In this document: positions 7,314 through 11,781 of the stretch, in pieces
Layout of the letters: every line of letters starts with the position of its first letter
How positions within the stretch are numbered: position 1 is the first letter of the stretch
Assembly: GCA_003354055.1 (NCBI GenBank)
Contig: PIVQ01000161.1
Coordinates: forward strand, 1 to 11,781
DNA length: 11,781 nt
Reading direction: 5' to 3'
Source of the DNA: Desulfobacteraceae bacterium
GTDB lineage: Bacteria; Desulfobacterota; Desulfobacteria; Desulfobacterales; Desulfobacteraceae
The notes under the pieces: model-generated
Told to the model about the DNA's origin: nothing
Database searches by the model: none
Seen by the model: the letters and a program-made list of their open reading frames with translations, nothing else
Translations under genes and position numbers: made by a program

Positions 7314-8449
7314 GGGACCTCCCTGAGCACAAGGGCGGCGTTGATTCCGCCGAATCCCGAGTTGGTTGTTAAAATGGAGTTGGTGTCAAATTCTTGGCTA
7401 TGGGAGCTGAACATCGGTTTTGCCTTTTGTTCCGGTTCTGCAAGTCCGGCAGTGCCCGGAAGGCATCGGGTCTCAAGCAGTTTTACACACAGGGCAGCTT
7501 CAATGGCGCCTGCCGCACCCAGGGTATGGCCGATGGCCCCTTTAATGGAATGGGCTACAATGTGGTTCGGTTCAAAAAGATCGCAAATTGCCGTAAGTTC
7601 CATGGCGTCATTATAAATGGTACCTGTGCCGTGTGTACTGATGACCCGGACTTGATCAACCGAAAGCTCAGCCGCTTTGCAGGCCTTTTTCATGGCAAGT
7701 TTCAAGCCTGACCCTTCCCGGTCCGGAGCTGTCAAATGGCTGGCATCGCCTGCAATTCCCCACCCTGATATTTCAGCCAGAGGCAGGCTGCCGGTTTGTT
7801 TAAGTTTGGTTTCACCCATGAGCATCAGGACGGCACCTCCTTCTCCTAGGGTGAGGCCCTGGCGACTGACATCAAAGGGCCGGGCAGAATCCTGCGCCAT
7901 GGCGCCAATCGCTGAGAAACCGGAAAAGACAAATTCACTGACAAGGTCCATGGCAAATACAAGGATCGTATCTTCCGATCCGTTCTGAATCATTTGGGCT
8001 GCTTTTGCCAGGGCGATGGTGGAAGAGGCGCAGGCCGCATTGATGTTAAAGCCTGCCCGGTCGACTTTAAGCTTGCCGGCAATAAACCCCGGCAGATCCG
8101 ATACCATTAGGTTCTGCGGTAAGGGGGCTTTTCGTTGAGTGTTGGCGAATTCAATGCCGCCTTTGGTTGAGGCGGTTATTACAAGAGTTCCTGAATCTAC
8201 TGGCCCTATGCGGCTGATAAGATGGTCTGCCAATGTCAGAATGCGTGCCGCTTCCTTGCCTCCGGTAGGTGTCTTTTCAGGGAAAAGTCCCGGAATCATA
8301 CCGGCCAGGGAACTGACATAGGGTGACGTGTCAAATTGCCTGATCGTTGAAAATCCGCTTTGTCCGTCTTTCAATCCCCGGTAGAGCAGGTCAAGACCGG
8401 TTCCGAAGGCGGTTACTACATCTGCCTTTGTGATGAAAACTTTGGTCAT
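7310..8449 (-). CDS. Beta-ketoacyl-ACP synthase, FabF/KAS II-like (catalytic partner of the ketosynthase-like protein)
   Basis: A 379-residue condensing enzyme with both thiolase-fold halves and a full catalytic triad: C140 in NAACASS, H273 in STHGTGT, H308 in KGAIGHTLGAAG. It performs decarboxylative Claisen condensation of malonyl-ACP with an acyl-ACP. The C-terminal loop is GFGGINA rather than the common GFGGTNA, a variant shared with the partial synthase at the right edge of the window. The frame can be extended 10 codons to a TTG, but the ATG at 8449, overlapping the thioesterase stop as ATGA, gives the normal N-terminus (MTKVFITKADVVTAFG). It is followed by the cysteine-less ketosynthase-like gene with another ATGA overlap, the arrangement of a ketosynthase/chain-length-factor pair as in ApeO-ApeC. 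Chain length and starter cannot be read from sequence. Confidence 0.88.
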   Translation of the reverse strand: MTKVFITKADVVTAFGTGLDLLYRGLKDGQSGFSTIRQFDTSPYVSSLAGMIPGLFPEKTPTGGKEAARILTLADHLISRIGPVDSGTLVITASTKGGIEFANTQRKAPLPQNLMVSDLPGFIAGKLKVDRAGFNINAACASSTIALAKAAQMIQNGSEDTILVFAMDLVSEFVFSGFSAIGAMAQDSARPFDVSRQGLTLGEGGAVLMLMGETKLKQTGSLPLAEISGWGIAGDASHLTAPDREGSGLKLAMKKACKAAELSVDQVRVISTHGTGTIYNDAMELTAICDLFEPNHIVAHSIKGAIGHTLGAAGAIEAALCVKLLETRCLPGTAGLAEPEQKAKPMFSSHSQEFDTNSILTTNSGFGGINAALVLREVP

Positions 8450-8907
8450 GAAAGTTGCCCGGCCTTCCAGCGATCGCAAAATTTCCTGAAAAACGGGGGC
8501 TGGGTCAAAAAGAGCTCGTAATCGGTGTTGAGCATCATTTGAACAACGTATCCGGTTGCGGCGACCTTGTTTTCAGTATCCCGGATGATATATTCGCTGT
8601 TGAGCCTGGCCGCATCGGAATAGTGAAGAATCCCTTCAATGGTGATCTCATCCTGGAACTTAAGCGGCCGGATAAAGTCCACATGGACGGTTTTGATCGG
8701 GGCCAGTATCCCGTTGTTGTAAAAATCCATGTAGCCGACGTTATAGCGGTTGCCCATGGCCACCCGGACATCCTCAAAATAGCTGATATAATGGCCGTGC
8801 CAGGCGATGGTGAGCATGTCCACCTCCTGGAACCTGATTTCCCGCGTAACGGTTCCTTGCAGGGGAGCCGGATCATTGGGGCCGGGTTTGAAATAGGGTT
8901 TTTTCAT
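8446..8907 (-). CDS. Acyl-ACP/CoA thioesterase, 4-hydroxybenzoyl-CoA thioesterase (hotdog) family
   Basis: A 153-residue single hotdog-domain protein, normal size for the YbgC/4HBT family. The active-site helix reads EVDMLTIAWHGHYISYFE, with D30 and H37 spaced as in YbgC-type enzymes (D-x6-H) followed by Y40 and the conserved E45; beta-strand HVDFIRPLKFQDEI matches the family's dimer core. It would hydrolyse an acyl or aromatic acyl thioester, releasing the finished chain or proofreading stalled intermediates; a hotdog thioesterase of this kind is a regular member of aryl polyene clusters. It starts 5 nt after the acyltransferase stop with AGGA overlapping the end of that gene, and its stop overlaps the next synthase. 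No signal peptide; cytoplasmic. Substrate specificity is unresolved. Confidence 0.85.
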   Translation of the reverse strand: MKKPYFKPGPNDPAPLQGTVTREIRFQEVDMLTIAWHGHYISYFEDVRVAMGNRYNVGYMDFYNNGILAPIKTVHVDFIRPLKFQDEITIEGILHYSDAARLNSEYIIRDTENKVAATGYVVQMMLNTDYELFLTQPPFFRKFCDRWKAGQLS

Positions 8908-8912
8908 GGTGG

Positions 8913-9725
8913 TTATATCCTGTAACTCTTCTTCCCGTCCATGGCGCTCAACTGGTCTGCCATCAGCGATTTTACCTTTTTTTTCAGTTCCTGGTGCTTC
9001 ATCTCCCCTGAAAATTCATCCGGGAACACAGGATCCAGAACTTTCATCCTGATTCTGGCCGGCGCCATATAGCGGCGGTTCGGTGGAAGCAGATCCTGAC
9101 TGCCGGTAAGGCAGACCGGTATTATCGGGGTATTGGTCTCCACAGCCAGTTTAAACGCCCCTGAATAAAACCGGGTCATTTGAAAGGTTTTGCTTCTGTG
9201 GCCTTCAGGAAAAAAGAGAACAAAACCGTTTTCGGACAGGGTTTGGGAGGCCCGGTTGATACAGGTCTGCCAGGAAAATTTTTCAATGTTCATATACTTT
9301 GCAAGCTTCATAAAAACATTATAAACCGGAATGTTAAAGGGCCAGTCCCTTACCGCAAAACAGACGTTGAACACGGGCAGCATATTCATGCAATAGGTAT
9401 CGAAAAACGACCTGTGGTTAACGACTATAATGCCCGGGGTACTAAACTGAGATTCTTTATAGTCCACGGGTTCAAAAATCACGAACAGCCGGGAGAAACT
9501 CTGCCACACCTTTCCGTACATCCAGATGCACCACCGGGTGATAACAGAGGTGGTAACCCCTCGACCGTATTTTAAAAAAACAAAGACAGGGGCAAAGAGC
9601 AAAAGGCTGACCAGGGTCCAGAGCACAATGGCGGTGCCGAGAATAAGGTTCATCACAAGGATGAGCATCCGGCCGGTTGTCCGGTCCCGAAGCCGGTTGG
9701 TATAAAAGTTAAACAGGGCTTCCAT
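8913..9725 (-). CDS. Membrane-bound 1-acylglycerol-3-phosphate-type acyltransferase (PlsC family)
   Basis: A 270-residue protein with one or two transmembrane stretches at residues 20-52, then the PlsC acyltransferase domain. Block I is NHRSFFD (HX4D, H104 and D109), block III is FFPEGHRS (171-178), and block IV is TPIIPVCLTG (199-208). These enzymes move an acyl group from ACP or CoA to a hydroxyl of a lysophospholipid or related acceptor at the cytoplasmic face of the inner membrane. Such an acyltransferase is also standard in aryl polyene clusters, where the polyene chain is thought to be joined to a lipid. Its ATG shares one base with the stop of the FabB-like synthase (TAATG), GGAG lying about 10 nt upstream, and the thioesterase follows after 5 nt. 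The role in lipidating the pathway product is inference; a housekeeping PlsC is less likely given this operon position. Confidence 0.88.
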   Translation of the reverse strand: MEALFNFYTNRLRDRTTGRMLILVMNLILGTAIVLWTLVSLLLFAPVFVFLKYGRGVTTSVITRWCIWMYGKVWQSFSRLFVIFEPVDYKESQFSTPGIIVVNHRSFFDTYCMNMLPVFNVCFAVRDWPFNIPVYNVFMKLAKYMNIEKFSWQTCINRASQTLSENGFVLFFPEGHRSKTFQMTRFYSGAFKLAVETNTPIIPVCLTGSQDLLPPNRRYMAPARIRMKVLDPVFPDEFSGEMKHQELKKKVKSLMADQLSAMDGKKSYRI

Positions 9726-10966
9726 TACTGGTGTTCTCCGAAGTTAAGAATGATGGAGGCATTGGTGCCGCCGAATCCGAAGGAGTTGGATAACGCCCTT
9801 CTGATCGGTGCAGGTTGGGTCTCCGATACCACCTGGATGGGCGGGCAGTCCTTGCTTAAGCCCGTAAAATTAATATTGGGAGCGATAAATTGTTGTCCTG
9901 CCATAAGCGTCGTATAGATGATTTCACTTGCCCCTGACATCCAGCATTCGTGTCCTGTCATGGATTTTGTCGATGAAACCTTTGTGTCGGAACCGAACAG
10001 GGCGTGAATGGCACAGGCCTCTGCCAGGTCGCCTGTGGGTGTGGAGGTGGCATGGGCGTTGATATAGTCGATCCTATCGGTTGTGATTCCGGCGTCTTTC
10101 AAGGCATTTTTCATGGCCTGTTCGGACCCTTGGGCACTGGGGTCGGACAGTGTTCTGCCAATGCCTGAAGAGAAACCGTATCCTTCAATGATACCGTAAA
10201 TTTGGGCCCCGCGGTTCCGCGCATGATCAAGGGATTCAATCACAAGGCAGGCGCCGCCGCCGCCGGGCACAAGGCCGTCACGGTCCTGGTCAAAGGGCCT
10301 TGAGGCTTTACCGGGGTCGTCGATCCTCGATGAAAATGCATTCAATGCGTCGAAACTGGCCATGGATGTCCAATGGGTCTCCTGGGCACCGCCGGCAATG
10401 ATGATATCCTGCATCCCGCTCCGAATAAGCATCAGGGCCTGTCCCAATACATGGGCACCACTGGCACAGGCCGCAGAGATGGTCCAGTTCGCCCCCCGGG
10501 TGCCGAGCAGGCCGGCCAGGTTCATGGTGATGGTGGAATTCATGGCCTTGAAAATATATCCGGCTCCGATGTAGTGGGTTTCATTGTACTCCCGTGCAAG
10601 ATCTATGGATTCCACGCCGGCCCGGATTGTACTGTCATTTCCAAAGATGACGCCACATCTGTCTGTCTGGATCTGACCGGTTTCAAGTCCTGCATCTGCC
10701 ACGGCTTTCCGGGCCGCAACCGTTGCATAAAGAGCGGGTTCACACATGGTCCGCATGTGTTTTCTGGTCAATCCATAGGCTTTTGGGGAGATGTCGGGCA
10801 GTTTGGCCGTCAGTGGGGATTTAAAGCCCCTCTCCTGTCTTTCCCGGTCAAAGACAATGCCCGAGTGTCCAGTCTGAAGTGACCGGGTAACCTCGGAAAG
10901 GTCCGTGCCCAGGCAGGACACGATGCCCATACCGGTGATGGCGGCTGATGGGGGTGCTGTTGGCAT
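9725..10966 (-). CDS. Beta-ketoacyl-ACP synthase, FabB/KAS I-like (ApeR-type)
   Basis: A 413-residue condensing enzyme. From the ATG at 10966, catalytic residues are C167 (SAACASGAH), H305 (NAHATST) and H339 (KSMTGHECWMSGASE), with GFGGTNA near the C-terminus, so it should be active. The GHECWM(S/A)GASE loop is what I recall from ketosynthases of flexirubin, dialkylresorcinol and aryl polyene clusters, rather than housekeeping FabB. It is much closer to KAS I than the other complete synthase in the operon and may perform the first condensations or provide a separate acyl chain. An upstream in-frame TTG at 10969 is rejected in favour of the ATG with AGGA 6 nt before it. That ribosome-binding site overlaps the ketoreductase stop, 8 nt upstream. 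Gene order ketoreductase then KAS I-like matches apeQ-apeR. Confidence 0.88.
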   Translation of the reverse strand: MPTAPPSAAITGMGIVSCLGTDLSEVTRSLQTGHSGIVFDRERQERGFKSPLTAKLPDISPKAYGLTRKHMRTMCEPALYATVAARKAVADAGLETGQIQTDRCGVIFGNDSTIRAGVESIDLAREYNETHYIGAGYIFKAMNSTITMNLAGLLGTRGANWTISAACASGAHVLGQALMLIRSGMQDIIIAGGAQETHWTSMASFDALNAFSSRIDDPGKASRPFDQDRDGLVPGGGGACLVIESLDHARNRGAQIYGIIEGYGFSSGIGRTLSDPSAQGSEQAMKNALKDAGITTDRIDYINAHATSTPTGDLAEACAIHALFGSDTKVSSTKSMTGHECWMSGASEIIYTTLMAGQQFIAPNINFTGLSKDCPPIQVVSETQPAPIRRALSNSFGFGGTNASIILNFGEHQ

Positions 10967-10974
10967 CAAAGTTC

Positions 10975-11718
10975 CTAACAGATCCCGCCGTTGATGCCGA
11001 GAACCTGGCCGGTTATATATCCGGCATCAGAGGAGCACAGGAAACGTACGGCGGCAGCCACCTCTTCGGGCTTACCCAGTCGGCCTGCTGGAACGGTGCC
11101 GGCAATCTGATCAACCGGTAATCCCTCGATCATATCTGTTTCAATAAATCCGGGTGCCACGGCATTCACGGTAATACTCCGTTTGGCGATCTCGCGGGCA
11201 AGGGCCATGGTCGCCCCGATAAGACCGGCCTTGGATGCGGAATAATTCACCTGGCCTGCCTGGCCCATCTGACCGGAGGTGGAGGTGATGTTGATGATTC
11301 TGCCCTTTCTTTTGGAAAGCATCTTTTTAACAACCGGTTTGGTCACATTGTAGAATCCGGTGAGGTTTGTATCCATAACCCGCTGCCAGTTTTCGGATTT
11401 CATCCATACCATGAGCATATCATCCCTGATGCCGGCATTGTTGACAAGGATATCAATGGCCCCTTTTTCCTTGATAATGGATGCGATGGCCTCTTCGGCC
11501 GCCTTCTGGTCCGTTACGTCAAAGGGGAGCAGGGCGCCGTCCGATCCTGCCTCTTTTACAGCGGCTAATGTCTCTTTGGCGGCATCAATTCCAGCGCGGT
11601 AATTGATATAGACAAACCTGCCCGAAGCGGCGAGGCTTATGGCAATGGCCCTGCCGATGCCCCGGCTGCCACCGGTGACAAGGGCTATTTCCTGTGATGT
11701 GTTTTCGGCTGATGTCAT
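10975..11718 (-). CDS. fabG: 3-oxoacyl-ACP reductase, FabG-type short-chain dehydrogenase (ApeQ-like)
   Basis: A 247-residue classical short-chain dehydrogenase. NADPH-binding TGGSRGIG is at 15-22, NNAG at 93-96, and the catalytic tetrad is N118, S146, Y159 and K163 (YSASK), all at FabG spacing; the C-terminus GYITGQVLGINGGIC is standard for FabG. It reduces the 3-keto group after each condensation. NAGIRDDMLMVWM at the active-site edge resembles the ketoreductases of polyene-type clusters more than housekeeping FabG (impression, not a search). A strong AAGGAG lies 5 nt before the ATG, which overlaps the stop of the upstream ketosynthase as ATGA. Its placement between two condensing enzymes shows it is a dedicated pathway copy. 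Cytoplasmic, likely a tetramer as is usual for the family. Confidence 0.92.
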   Translation of the reverse strand: MTSAENTSQEIALVTGGSRGIGRAIAISLAASGRFVYINYRAGIDAAKETLAAVKEAGSDGALLPFDVTDQKAAEEAIASIIKEKGAIDILVNNAGIRDDMLMVWMKSENWQRVMDTNLTGFYNVTKPVVKKMLSKRKGRIINITSTSGQMGQAGQVNYSASKAGLIGATMALAREIAKRSITVNAVAPGFIETDMIEGLPVDQIAGTVPAGRLGKPEEVAAAVRFLCSSDAGYITGQVLGINGGIC

Positions 11719-11781
11719 AGGTACTCCTTATTGCTGGTTTTTTTATCTTTTTTTAGTATTAAAGTGGCGTTGATACCGCCA
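11715..11781 (-). CDS. Beta-ketoacyl synthase, C-terminal end only (runs off the window)
   Basis: The last 21 codons plus stop (TGA at 11717-11715) read GGINATLILKKDKK... then SNKEYL. The opening is the C-terminal GFGGxNA loop and final beta-strand of ketosynthases, in the same GGINA variant as the FabF-like synthase at 7310-8449. A short lysine-rich tail follows. The stop overlaps the ATG of fabG by 4 nt. It is the fourth ketosynthase-family gene of the operon; whether it keeps its catalytic cysteine or is another chain-length factor cannot be seen. Confidence 0.8.
   Translation of the reverse strand, partial: GGINATLILKKDKKTSNKEYL

Larger units (their letters stand above)
399..11781 (-). 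other. Lipid/polyene-type biosynthetic operon with three B12-radical SAM enzymes
   Basis: Ten genes in one direction. Junctions in transcription order: 4-nt overlap (ATGA), 8-nt gap, 1-nt overlap (TAATG), 5-nt gap, 4-nt overlap, 4-nt overlap, 10-nt gap, 1-nt gap, 53 nt, 53 nt. No terminator-like structure interrupts it, and its start is beyond 11781. The composition is a partial aryl-polyene-like type II synthase set joined to ladderane-locus-like radical SAM genes. Not present in the window: acyl carrier protein, 3-hydroxyacyl-ACP dehydratase, AMP-ligase or starter-unit enzyme, methyltransferase, RND/MMPL exporter. Confidence 0.75.

Noticed and set aside
10373..10882. A 169-codon open frame on the plus strand
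   Set aside because: It lies entirely antisense to the FabB-like synthase, which has all catalytic motifs; no ribosome-binding site or recognisable domain. The other plus-strand frames over these genes are likewise shadows.

Overview
The window is a compact minus-strand operon for an unusual, probably membrane-bound, fatty-acyl or polyketide-type lipid. At low coordinates lies a short intergenic region and the start of a HipB-like antitoxin gene. Nothing in the sequence names the organism. The mix of type II fatty-acid-synthase paralogues with tandem B12-dependent radical SAM enzymes and an outer-membrane-type lipoprotein suggests a Gram-negative anaerobe, most plausibly a Desulfobacterota (sulfate-reducer-like) genome; this is inference.

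Layout in transcription order (high to low coordinates): the tail of a beta-ketoacyl synthase (11781-11715); a FabG-type ketoreductase (11718-10975); a FabB-like ketosynthase (10966-9725); a PlsC-type membrane acyltransferase (9725-8913); a hotdog-fold thioesterase (8907-8446); a FabF-like ketosynthase (8449-7310); a shortened ketosynthase-like protein with no active-site cysteine, resembling a chain-length factor (7313-6552); three consecutive, mutually different B12-binding/radical SAM proteins (6541-5282, 5280-3904, 3850-2405); and an exported alpha/beta-hydrolase lipoprotein (2351-399). Down to 5282 the junctions are ATGA or TAATG overlaps or gaps of 10 nt or less, so these genes are almost certainly co-transcribed and translationally coupled. 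The two last genes are each separated by 53 nt.

The ketosynthase, ketoreductase, thioesterase, acyltransferase and chain-length-factor set resembles aryl polyene (APE)/dialkylresorcinol/flexirubin clusters; the order FabG then FabB-like synthase matches apeQ-apeR. The three B12-radical SAM proteins are not part of classical APE clusters and recall ladderane-type lipid loci. Working model: the synthases and ketoreductase build a chain on an ACP; the thioesterase or acyltransferase releases it or transfers it to a membrane lipid; the radical SAM enzymes carry out C-methylation, cyclisation or another radical modification; the lipoprotein acts on the product or another ester at the outer membrane. 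ACP, dehydratase, ligase and export genes are not in the window and would be expected beyond 11781.

The 280-bp stretch 119-398 holds no convincing gene. It contains a likely hipB promoter, operator-like repeats, a second pair of direct repeats and a long-looped inverted repeat ending at the lipoprotein stop codon. This probably marks the edge of the biosynthetic locus against a toxin-antitoxin module. No rRNA, tRNA, CRISPR array or intact mobile element was seen.
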